Shown here one piece after another: positions 1 to 6,321 of a stretch of 11,241 nt of DNA. The first letter of the stretch is position 1, and each line of letters begins with the position of its first letter. The DNA lies in NCBI GenBank assembly GCA_945907085.1, contig CAMDSS010000041.1:1-11241 (forward strand), given 5' to 3'. Source of the DNA: Cyanobium sp. NIES-981. GTDB lineage: Bacteria > Cyanobacteriota > Cyanobacteriia > PCC-6307 > Cyanobiaceae. The notes beneath the pieces were generated by a model. The model was not told the origin of the DNA. It searched no databases and saw nothing but the letters and a program-made list of their open reading frames with translations. A program made the position numbers and the translations under genes.

Positions 1-1073
1 CGCTTGACCCCCAGTTGATAGCCCACCTTTGGCAGGCGATAGAAGACCTGGGCGATCCGCTTGCCCCAGGCCATCGAATCGCCCCATTCGCGTTTCATTT
101 GGGTGCTGTAGTCCTCCAGGGCCTTGGCATCCCCGCCCAGCCACCGCTCGAGGGCTGCGGCGGCGCGGCAGCCGCTGAGCAGGGCGGGCCTCAACCCTTC
201 CGCTAGGAATGGATCGCATAGGGAGGCCGCATCGCCAACGGCCACGGCCCCTGCCGTTGGGCCGCTGCCATGGAGGGCATGGTGCCCATCCCAAATCCGC
301 AGTTGGCCGGAGCGCCGCTGCCCAGCATCGGCGGCAAAGCCAAGGCTGGGGAGCAGTTGGGAGAGCACCGCATCGCTATCGGCGGCGTCTCGGCCAATAA
401 AGGTGCCCACGCCAATGCTGTAGCCCCCTTCCCTCGGAAAGGCCCAGCAAAAGCCATGGCGGACCAAGCCAAATTCAAAGTAGGCCGTGTGTTTTTCGGC
501 CACCGGGCCCTCCAGATCCACCGACACGGTGGAGGCAAATCGGGGTTTCGCGGGCCCCAGCCCCAGCTGCGCTGCCAACTGGGAGCCCGATCCATCGGCG
601 ATCACCACAGCCCGGCAGCGGTAGTCGCCGGCTTCACTCCGAACGCGCCAATGGCCACCCTCCCCAGGGCCGGCCTCGCGAGTGGCCGTAAGTACCGTGG
701 TGCCTTCGACAACGGTGGCCCCCGCCGCCTTGGCGTGCTCGATCAGGTAGGCATCGAGCACGGAGCGACGAACGATCCAAAATGGGGCATCCCCCGCCAG
801 GACCGCCGTGACGGGATCCTCCAAGCACCAGCTGAAGCGCACCTGTTCGATCACCGCGTCAACGGCAGGGCTTAGATCGAAGGGAAAGAGCCGCTGCACG
901 GATGCGGCCATGCCGCCGCCACAGGGTTTGCTGCGGGGCAAGCGCTGCTGTTCGAGCACCAGCACCGAGCGTCCGCCCTTGGCGAGGTGGAAGGCGGCGG
1001 CGGCGCCGGCAGCCCCGCCGCCGACAACGACCACATCCCAGGACGGGGCGTGCGGTTCTAAGGGCTGTCTCAA
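1..1073 (-). CDS. Geranylgeranyl reductase-family FAD-dependent oxidoreductase (3' end outside window)
   Basis: The reading frame is open from a TTG at 1073 to the left edge (about 357 codons), so the C-terminus is missing. Near the N-terminus is a dinucleotide-binding Rossmann motif (VVVVGGGAAGA, GGGAAG at about residues 18-23), followed by a KPCGGGM segment typical of the geranylgeranyl reductase (ChlP/GGR) family. Near residue 280 a GDAASLCDPFLAEGL stretch matches the second FAD-binding motif of that family. Family members use FAD and NAD(P)H to reduce isoprenoid double bonds or related substrates. Here the substrate is unknown, and this may be a paralogue rather than the chlorophyll enzyme ChlP itself. 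The TTG start overlaps the frr stop as TTGA. The only other candidate, a GTG a few codons later, falls inside the first beta strand and would cut the fold. Translational coupling to frr is therefore likely. Confident in the family, unsure of substrate and start. Confidence 0.85.
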   Translation of the reverse strand, partial: MRQPLEPHAPSWDVVVVGGGAAGAAAAFHLAKGGRSVLVLEQQRLPRSKPCGGGMAASVQRLFPFDLSPAVDAVIEQVRFSWCLEDPVTAVLAGDAPFWIVRRSVLDAYLIEHAKAAGATVVEGTTVLTATREAGPGEGGHWRVRSEAGDYRCRAVVIADGSGSQLAAQLGLGPAKPRFASTVSVDLEGPVAEKHTAYFEFGLVRHGFCWAFPREGGYSIGVGTFIGRDAADSDAVLSQLLPSLGFAADAGQRRSGQLRIWDGHHALHGSGPTAGAVAVGDAASLCDPFLAEGLRPALLSGCRAAAALERWLGGDAKALEDYSTQMKREWGDSMAWGKRIAQVFYRLPKVGYQLGVK

Positions 1074-1609
1074 ACCTTGAGGATGTCTTTTTCTTTTTCG
1101 GCCAACAGTTTTTCGAGCTGGGTAATGAACTTGTCGGTCACCTTTTGAACCTTCTCCTGTTCATCACGGCTTTGATCCTCTGAGAGATCGCCATCCTTTT
1201 CTTGTTTCTTGATGCGATCGATCGCGTCGCGCCGCACATTGCGCAGGGCCACCTTGCCTTCCTCGGCATATTTCGCGGCCAGTTTGCAGAACTCCTTGCG
1301 CCGTTCCTCGGTGAGGGGCGGGATATTGATCCGAATCACCTTGCCGTCGTTGTTCGGGGTGAGCCCTAAATCACTCAGGGAGATGGCCTTCTCGATCAAG
1401 CCCATGGCGCTGCCATCAAAGGGCTGGATCTGGATCGTTTGGGCGTCGGGGGTGGAGATGGTGGCAAGCGACTTCAAGGGCGTCTCTGCGCCGTAGTACT
1501 CCACGCTGACCTTGTCCAGCAGGGAAGGGTTCGCCCGGCCGGTGCGGATCGTGTTGAAAGTGCGCTGGGTTGATTCCAGCGACTTGCTCATACTGGCGTC
1601 CAAATCCAT
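1070..1609 (-). CDS. frr: Ribosome recycling factor
   Basis: This 179-residue protein releases ribosomes from mRNA after termination, acting with EF-G in the cytoplasm. The whole length matches the RRF family: an N-terminal helix with FNTIRTGRANPSLLD, the YYG..TPL loop, PFD, NNDGK.IRI..PPLTEERR, and the helical KLAAKYAEEGKVALRN.RRD segment with a charged C-terminus ending in ILKV. Family length is usually about 180-185. The frame is open further upstream, but those codons lie in the pyrH coding region and show no homology. The ATG at 1609 begins MDLDASM, the expected N-terminus, with a purine-rich GAGAGCTGAGAA stretch before it. It follows pyrH by 19 bases, the widely conserved pyrH-frr order, and its stop overlaps the start of the next gene. 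Confidence 0.97.
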   Translation of the reverse strand: MDLDASMSKSLESTQRTFNTIRTGRANPSLLDKVSVEYYGAETPLKSLATISTPDAQTIQIQPFDGSAMGLIEKAISLSDLGLTPNNDGKVIRINIPPLTEERRKEFCKLAAKYAEEGKVALRNVRRDAIDRIKKQEKDGDLSEDQSRDEQEKVQKVTDKFITQLEKLLAEKEKDILKV

Positions 1610-1628
1610 GGCGATTCTCAGCTCTCGT

Positions 1629-2339
1629 TCAGGCAGGTTGGATGCGGGTGCCGATGGGCTCACCCGAAACGGCCCGGCCGATATTGCCGGGACCAAACAG
1701 ATCAAACACCACGATGGGAATGGAGTTGTCTTTGCAGAGGGCAATGGCGGTGCCGTCCATGACCTCCAGCTCGCTGCTCAGCACCTCAAGGAAGGAGAGG
1801 CTTTCGAAGCGAACGGCATCGGGGTACTTGTTGGGGTCCTTGTCGTAGACGCCATCCACTTTGGTGGCCTTGAAGACCACATCGGCTCCGATTTCGGCTG
1901 CCCGTAGGGCAGCGGTGGTGTCGGTGGTGAAAAAGGGGTTGCCCGTGCCAGCGCCAAAGATCACAACCCGGCCCTTCTCCATGTGGCGAATGGCTTTGCG
2001 GCGGATGTAGGGCTCGGCCACTTCCTGCATGGAGATGGCGCTCTGAACCCGGGTCGGAACACCGGCTTGCTCGAGGCCGTCCTGGAGGGTGATGGCATTC
2101 ATCACCGTGGCGAGCATGCCCACGTAGTCGGCGGTGGCGCGGTCCATGCCGGCGGCCGATCCCTTGAGGCCGCGGAAGATATTGCCGCCGCCCACCACGA
2201 TGGCCAATTGGGTGCCTTTGGCCACCACGCCGGCCACGTCCTTGGCAATGGATTGAACGATCGCTGGATCAATCCCGTAGCCCTGCTCGCCCATCAGCGC
2301 CTCGCCGCTGAGTTTGAGGAGCACGCGCTTGTAACCCAT
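1629..2339 (-). CDS. pyrH: UMP kinase (uridylate kinase)
   Basis: This 236-residue protein phosphorylates UMP to UDP with ATP, the committed step toward UTP and CTP. It belongs to the bacterial amino-acid-kinase-fold UMP kinases, which are hexameric and unrelated to eukaryotic UMP-CMP kinase. Visible motifs are KLSGEAL near the N-terminus (phosphate binding), VVGGGNIFRG around residues 48-57, DYVGMLATVMNA in the middle, GTGNPFFTTDTTAALRA (substrate and phosphate contacts), and KATKVDGVYDKDP typical of the nucleotide-binding half. Length matches the family. The ATG at 2339 gives the standard MGYKRVLLKLSGEAL N-terminus, with AGG a few bases upstream. It lies 79 bases after cobO and 19 before frr and is probably co-transcribed with frr. 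Confidence 0.97.
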   Translation of the reverse strand: MGYKRVLLKLSGEALMGEQGYGIDPAIVQSIAKDVAGVVAKGTQLAIVVGGGNIFRGLKGSAAGMDRATADYVGMLATVMNAITLQDGLEQAGVPTRVQSAISMQEVAEPYIRRKAIRHMEKGRVVIFGAGTGNPFFTTDTTAALRAAEIGADVVFKATKVDGVYDKDPNKYPDAVRFESLSFLEVLSSELEVMDGTAIALCKDNSIPIVVFDLFGPGNIGRAVSGEPIGTRIQPA

Positions 2340-2418
2340 TGAACCTGGTTATTTGCCTGACCGTAGCAACGGCCCTGCGGTCTGCCTGCCAAACCGTTAC
2401 TGCAGTCACACCCGCCCC
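2340..2418 (-). other. Short gap between cobO and pyrH
   Basis: These 79 bases separate the cobO stop from the pyrH start and would hold any separate pyrH-frr promoter or leader. Read on the minus strand, an imperfect GACCG...CGGTC inverted repeat spans 2359-2382, and an AT-richer CAAATAACC lies just before the pyrH start. I could not identify a convincing pair of -35 and -10 boxes, and the hairpin has no T tract, so no promoter or terminator is claimed. Confidence 0.35.
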
Positions 2419-3126
2419 TTAAAACTCAATGCCCCGTTGGGCCTTGACTCCCTGCTCCCGGAAAGGATGGCGCACCAATTTCATCTCCGTAACCAGGTCA
2501 GCCCGCTCCACCAAGACCGGTGGTGCCCCCCGGCCCGTGAGGGCCACGTGGGTCAGCTCGGGCCTGAGGGAAAGGCCTTCGAGCACCTGCTCCACGGCGA
2601 GATAGCCCAGCTTGAGGGCCACGTTGACCTCATCGAGCACCACCAACTTGCGGGCTGGATCGGCCAAGTAGGTGAGTGATGTCTGCCAGGCCTGCTGCAC
2701 CAATTCCCGATCCCGATCCCGGTCCTGGGTTTCCCAGGTGAAGCCTTCGCCGAGGGCGTGCCAGTGCAGGGCTTCGCCGAAGAGGGCAAGGGCCTTGGCT
2801 TCCCCGGGCTGCCAGCCCCCCTTGATGAACTGCACCACGGCCACCTGGTCGCCATGGCCCAGGGTGCGCAACACCAGGCCCAGGGCGGCGGTGGTTTTGC
2901 CCTTGCCATCGCCGGTGAAGACCATCACCAGGCCCTTTTCCAGGTTCCGCTCGCCGACGCGCTGTTGTTGAACCTCCTTGCGCCGGGCCATGCGTCGCTT
3001 GTATCCGTCTTGATCGGTTTCCGGGGCCAAATCCCCACCAGGGCCAAGGACCTGGGCGGCCTGGTCGGCGGCCAACAGATCGCCCGGGGTGATCCCGGGG
3101 GAAGTGATGTCAGGCAAGGGGGGCAC
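2419..3126 (-). CDS. cobO: Corrinoid adenosyltransferase (cob(I)yrinic acid a,c-diamide adenosyltransferase)
   Basis: This 235-residue CobO/BtuR/CobA-family enzyme transfers the 5'-deoxyadenosyl group of ATP to the reduced cobalt of a corrinoid, giving adenosyl-cobyrinate a,c-diamide or adenosylcobamide. It acts in cobalamin (in picocyanobacteria, pseudocobalamin) synthesis or salvage. The P-loop FTGDGKGKTTAALG lies at about residues 70-83. VQFIKGGW and WHALGEGFTWETQD follow, a Walker-B-like LVVLDEVN is at 161-168, and the C-terminus REQGVKAQ.GIEF is characteristic. The first 45 residues before RRKEVQQQR are variable, as is usual in cyanobacterial members. The start used is GTG at 3126, 49 bases downstream of the integrase stop. 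The frame stays open above it without a better start codon, so the exact N-terminus is less sure. A DRDRDR run near residue 135 reflects a small in-frame hexamer repeat. Confidence 0.95.
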   Translation of the reverse strand: MPPLPDITSPGITPGDLLAADQAAQVLGPGGDLAPETDQDGYKRRMARRKEVQQQRVGERNLEKGLVMVFTGDGKGKTTAALGLVLRTLGHGDQVAVVQFIKGGWQPGEAKALALFGEALHWHALGEGFTWETQDRDRDRELVQQAWQTSLTYLADPARKLVVLDEVNVALKLGYLAVEQVLEGLSLRPELTHVALTGRGAPPVLVERADLVTEMKLVRHPFREQGVKAQRGIEF

Positions 3127-3175
3127 GGGGAAGGATCTTGGGAGCCACTCTGGCGGTTCAGCCTGGGGCAGGGGC

Positions 3176-4411
3176 TCAGGCGACTTTTGCCTGGGCCAAA
3201 CGGGCCAGGGCCGTATCGACGGCCTGCTGTTGATCGCGCCGGGTAATCCAGTGGTGGTAGGTGCGCGTGTGAATCGCCACCGAGTGGCCCATCATCCGCG
3301 CTGAAACCGTGTCGGGCAGGCCGATGTGAATGGTGCGGACCGCCCAGGCATGGCGCAGGTCGTAGGGGGTGTGGCTGAGGCCGTAGCGGTGGAATTGCTC
3401 GGCCACCCGCCGGCCCACCTGCTGCAGGGTGGTGCGCCGTAGATCCGTACTCACCTGGGGCAACAACTGGGGAGCCTCGCCCAAGACCTCGAGGCCAAAG
3501 CGGTCTACCCAATCCGGTTGGAACGGCCACACCTGGTGCTCGCCGGTTTTGCTGGTGGGAAGCACCCGAATCACCCGATCGCCGCCCGGGGCGAGGGCCG
3601 ACAGGTCGCAGAAGAAGACCTCGTGATTGCGCAGGCCATAGGTGGCCATCAGCCCATAGGCCAGGCGCCAAGCGGGGTTGGGCACCCGTTCGATCCCGTC
3701 CACAATTTGGCTATCGCTGGGCAGGCGACGGAACTGGGCGGCATGCAAGCCGTAACCAGCCGCCCGTTCCGACCAATCCTCTGGAAGGGCAATGGCGCGA
3801 TGGCGGGCCAGGGCAGCGAGGGCGGTACCGCATTGCTGTCGGCTGCGGCTCGTGGGCTCGTAGCTCTCCAGCACCAGCTCAAAGAGTCTGCGATCGAGGG
3901 GTAGCTCCGATTCCCCTGCCAGGGCCGCCATGCGGCGCAGGTAGGGGCGATAGGCGCTGGTCCAGGTGGTTTTTGCCCCTGAGGGATTGCGGCGCCGGCG
4001 GGGATCCCTGAAAAAGGCCGCCTCGAAATCCTGAATCACCGGGGCAAACCCAGCCTGTGCCTGGGGGCTGGGGCCGTTGTCCTCGTGCAGCTGCTTGGCG
4101 CCTGGCTTGCCCTGGCGGGCCCAGAACGACCAATCAAACCGTTGGTGTTGGAGCTGGCGGAGAACCTCCTTGAGTTGGGCTTTGGCCTGCTCCAGGCCAT
4201 CGGTTGTGGCTGGTAATCCCAAGCTGATCCGCTGAACCGGGTGGGCGGTCCGGCCCTGGCGGCAAGGCAGGGGCCCTCGCAGGCCCAGCCGTTCGCCCCG
4301 TTTCTCGAACCGCAGGCCAATGCCAGCCGCACTTAACAGGGCATTTTGTTCGGCAAGGGCAGCCTCGATCTGCGTGCCCTCGAGCGGGGTGCTTGCTATC
4401 AGCTGGCTCAC
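3176..4411 (-). CDS. Tyrosine recombinase / phage-type integrase, isolated among core genes
   Basis: This 411-residue protein has the layout of a lambda-type integrase: a likely arm-binding N-terminal domain (about residues 25-95, with RFEKRGERLGLRG), a helical core-binding domain (about 120-205), and a C-terminal catalytic domain. Catalytic candidates are R261 (YGLRNHEV), K288 (PTSKTGEHQ), R353 in YDLRHAW, H376 (MMGHS) and the nucleophile Y385 (TRTYHHW). The usual first histidine of the HxxR box is a tyrosine here (Y350). The other positions look intact, so activity is plausible but unproven. GTG at 4411 is the start, with GGAG about 11 bases before it. It is divergent from hemH and precedes cobO by 49 bases. 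No excisionase, phage gene, tRNA or attachment site is visible, and base composition resembles its neighbours. It may be a long-resident, domesticated recombinase. The target site is unknown. Confidence 0.9.
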   Translation of the reverse strand: MSQLIASTPLEGTQIEAALAEQNALLSAAGIGLRFEKRGERLGLRGPLPCRQGRTAHPVQRISLGLPATTDGLEQAKAQLKEVLRQLQHQRFDWSFWARQGKPGAKQLHEDNGPSPQAQAGFAPVIQDFEAAFFRDPRRRRNPSGAKTTWTSAYRPYLRRMAALAGESELPLDRRLFELVLESYEPTSRSRQQCGTALAALARHRAIALPEDWSERAAGYGLHAAQFRRLPSDSQIVDGIERVPNPAWRLAYGLMATYGLRNHEVFFCDLSALAPGGDRVIRVLPTSKTGEHQVWPFQPDWVDRFGLEVLGEAPQLLPQVSTDLRRTTLQQVGRRVAEQFHRYGLSHTPYDLRHAWAVRTIHIGLPDTVSARMMGHSVAIHTRTYHHWITRRDQQQAVDTALARLAQAKVA

Positions 4412-4520
4412 CTACCGGCCCGCTCCAATCCCGGTCAGACCTTATCGATGGCCCCCCTGTTGCGCTAGGGCTGGGCCGGCAGCGTTACGCTCTCAACCAT
4501 TGCGCCGTTTGGAACCTGGC
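4412..4520. promoter_or_regulatory. Divergent intergenic region between the integrase and hemH
   Basis: These 109 bases lie between two outward-facing genes and should contain the promoters of both transcription units. On the plus strand a TTACGCT about 30 bases upstream of the hemH ATG is a possible -10 element, with TTGCGC upstream at a wider than ideal spacing of about 19-20 bases. On the minus strand a CGATAAGGT could serve the integrase. None of these matches is strong. The claim of promoter function rests on gene orientation, and exact sites are not assigned. Confidence 0.5.
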
Positions 4521-5696
4521 ATGGCCAAAGTTGGCGTGCTGCTGCTGAACCTGGGGGGACCCGAGCGGATCCAGGACGTGGGTCCTTTCCTCTACAACCT
4601 GTTTTCCGACCCGGAAATCATTCGGCTACCCAACCCGGCCCTGCAGAAACCCTTGGCCTGGTTGATCAGCACCCTGCGGAGCGGGAAATCCAAGGAGGCC
4701 TATCGCTCGATCGGCGGGGGCTCCCCCCTGCGGCGGATTACGGAACAACAGGCCCGCGAACTGCAAAGCGAGCTGCGCAGTCGGGGCGTGGATGCCACCA
4801 GCTATGTGGCCATGCGCTACTGGCATCCCTTCACGGAATCCGCCGTCGCTGACATCAAGGCCGACGATGTTGAAGAGGTGGTGGTCTTACCCCTCTATCC
4901 CCACTTCTCGATCAGCACCAGTGGTTCCAGCTTCCGAGAACTGAAACGCCTGCGCCAGGGGGATCCCAAGTTTTCCGAGCTCCCCATCCGCTGCATCCGC
5001 AGCTACTACGACGATCCTGGCTACATCAATGCCATGGCGGGGTTGATCGCCGAGCAAATTCGCGGTTGTGAAGAGCCCGGATCGGCCCACATCTTCTTCA
5101 GTGCCCATGGCGTACCGAAGAGCTATGTGGAGGAGGCTGGCGATCCCTACCAGCGCGAAATCCAGGCCTGCAGTGAGTTGATCATGCAGCGCCTAGGCGA
5201 ACTGGTGGGCCACTCCAATCCCTCAACCCTGGCCTACCAAAGCCGCGTGGGGCCGGTTGAGTGGCTCAAGCCCTATACCGAAGAGGCCCTGGCGGAACTG
5301 GGCGGTGAGGGAGTGAAGGAATTGGTGGTGGTACCGATCAGCTTTGTGAGCGAGCACATCGAAACCCTCGAGGAAATCGATATCGAATACCGCGAGCTGG
5401 CCCACGAAGCGGGCATCACCCATTTCCGGCGGGTGCCCGCCCTGGATATCAATCCAACCTTCATCTCCGGCCTGGCCGATCTGGTGCAACGGGCGATGGC
5501 TGGCCCTGAGGTCAACCTCGACCAGGCGGCCGAACTGCCCACCAAGGTGAAGCTCTATCCCCAGGACAAATGGGCTTGGGGTTGGAACAACAGTTCCGAA
5601 GTGTGGAACGGCCGCTTGGCCATGGTGGGTTTTTCGGCTTTCCTGCTGGAGCTGATCAGCGGGCGAGGTCCGCTCCATGCCCTCGGGCTGCTTTAG
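4521..5696 (+). CDS. hemH: Ferrochelatase with C-terminal chlorophyll-binding (CAB/HLIP-like) tail
   Basis: This 391-residue enzyme inserts Fe2+ into protoporphyrin IX, the last step of protohaem synthesis and a branch point with chlorophyll. The catalytic domain (about 1-325) shows VGVLLLNLGGPE at the start, LPLYPHFS.STSGSS near 123-136, the catalytic histidine H196 in FFSAHGVPKSY, SRVGPVEWL, and the acidic FVSEHIETLEEID with E278. After a linker, residues 345-391 form a single transmembrane-like helix containing NGRLAMVGF (363-371), the chlorophyll-binding signature of HLIP/CAB proteins. This extension is known in cyanobacterial and plastid ferrochelatases and anchors or regulates the enzyme at the thylakoid. 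The ATG at 4521 gives the family N-terminus MAKVGVLLLNLGGPE. The frame continues upstream to 4320, but that part lies opposite the integrase and is not homologous. First gene of the plus-strand cluster. Confidence 0.97.
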   Translation: MAKVGVLLLNLGGPERIQDVGPFLYNLFSDPEIIRLPNPALQKPLAWLISTLRSGKSKEAYRSIGGGSPLRRITEQQARELQSELRSRGVDATSYVAMRYWHPFTESAVADIKADDVEEVVVLPLYPHFSISTSGSSFRELKRLRQGDPKFSELPIRCIRSYYDDPGYINAMAGLIAEQIRGCEEPGSAHIFFSAHGVPKSYVEEAGDPYQREIQACSELIMQRLGELVGHSNPSTLAYQSRVGPVEWLKPYTEEALAELGGEGVKELVVVPISFVSEHIETLEEIDIEYRELAHEAGITHFRRVPALDINPTFISGLADLVQRAMAGPEVNLDQAAELPTKVKLYPQDKWAWGWNNSSEVWNGRLAMVGFSAFLLELISGRGPLHALGLL

Positions 5697-6291
5697 GCCT
5701 GTCGTCCAGCGAATCGTCGCCGTTAGGGCGGCCTTGTTTGCCTCAGGGATTGCTGCCTTTGGGATCGCTGTATTTGGTATCCCTGCATCGGGGTTCGCCC
5801 AGCCCATGAGCCAGGCCAGGCCTGGCCAAAACCCCTGGCGCCTAGGGGTTTTCCCCGTGACGGTCTTCTCTGGCTACACGAGCTCCTTTGGAGGTCGCAC
5901 GGGCCCCTGGGGGGCCATTGAGCCCCATTACGGCCTCGATATTGCGGCTCCCCTCGGTTCACCCATCCGCAATTGGTGGGGCGGCACCGTCAAAGAGGTG
6001 ATCCACGACGGGCGCTGTGGGGTGGGGCTGGTCATCCAATCGGGCCCCTATGAGCACATCTATTGCCATCTCTTGGGCAGCGGTGCCGATGGTGTCTATC
6101 GCTGCGGTGGGCTTCAGCTCCAGCCAGGCCAGCGGGTGCGGACGGGCCAGCTGATTGCCCGGGTGGGGATGAGTGGTCGTACCACGGGTCCCCACCTGCA
6201 CTGGGGGATGCGCTACGGCGGCCAATGGCTGGATCCGGCCCTGATCCTGCGGGCCATGGCCCGCAGCCGCGGGGCGGCCGCCAGGCCCTAG
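5677..6291 (+). CDS. Secreted M23-family metallopeptidase (LytM-like)
   Basis: This 204-residue protein is probably a zinc endopeptidase or scaffold acting on peptidoglycan cross-links in the periplasm. An N-terminal hydrophobic stretch (about residues 12-40) with a likely signal-peptidase site after GFA (residue 41) indicates export. The M23 core is intact: HYGLD (H84, D88), YCHL (H131) and GPHLHWG (H173, H175) supply the zinc ligands and the catalytic histidines of the family. No LysM or coiled-coil domain is visible, so this is a minimal single-domain member. The ATG at 5677 overlaps the end of hemH by 20 bases, and no other good start precedes the signal peptide, so translational coupling is likely. 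A gap of about 30 bases separates it from ilvB. The precise bond cleaved cannot be told from sequence. Confidence 0.9.
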   Translation: MPSGCFRPVVQRIVAVRAALFASGIAAFGIAVFGIPASGFAQPMSQARPGQNPWRLGVFPVTVFSGYTSSFGGRTGPWGAIEPHYGLDIAAPLGSPIRNWWGGTVKEVIHDGRCGVGLVIQSGPYEHIYCHLLGSGADGVYRCGGLQLQPGQRVRTGQLIARVGMSGRTTGPHLHWGMRYGGQWLDPALILRAMARSRGAAARP

Positions 6292-6321
6292 CTCCAAAAG
6301 CCTCTCCAGCACCTAGGGTTG

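Noticed and set aside
270..875. 201-codon plus-strand frame opposite the GGR-family gene
   Set aside because: The minus strand has the Rossmann and GD motifs of a real flavoprotein. The plus frame lacks a ribosome site and any motif.
2359..2382. Riboswitch or attenuator in the cobO-pyrH gap
   Set aside because: Only a weak imperfect inverted repeat is present. A cobalamin riboswitch would need far more sequence and would be expected upstream of cobO, not downstream.
2705..2730. Tandem GATCCC-type hexamer repeat
   Set aside because: It simply encodes the DRDRDR stretch of CobO in frame, too short to be a functional repeat array.
2925..3671. 248-codon minus frame overlapping the integrase end and cobO start
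   Set aside because: Out of frame with both genes and rich in Pro, Gly and Arg. Both overlapping genes are homologous across the shared bases.
3176..4411. Prophage or genomic island around the integrase
   Set aside because: Both flanks are core genes, and no tRNA, direct repeats, excisionase or phage structural genes are present within the window.
4320..4520. Upstream extension of hemH by 67 codons
   Set aside because: It runs over the divergent promoter region and the integrase start and has no ferrochelatase similarity. The ATG at 4521 gives the normal N-terminus.
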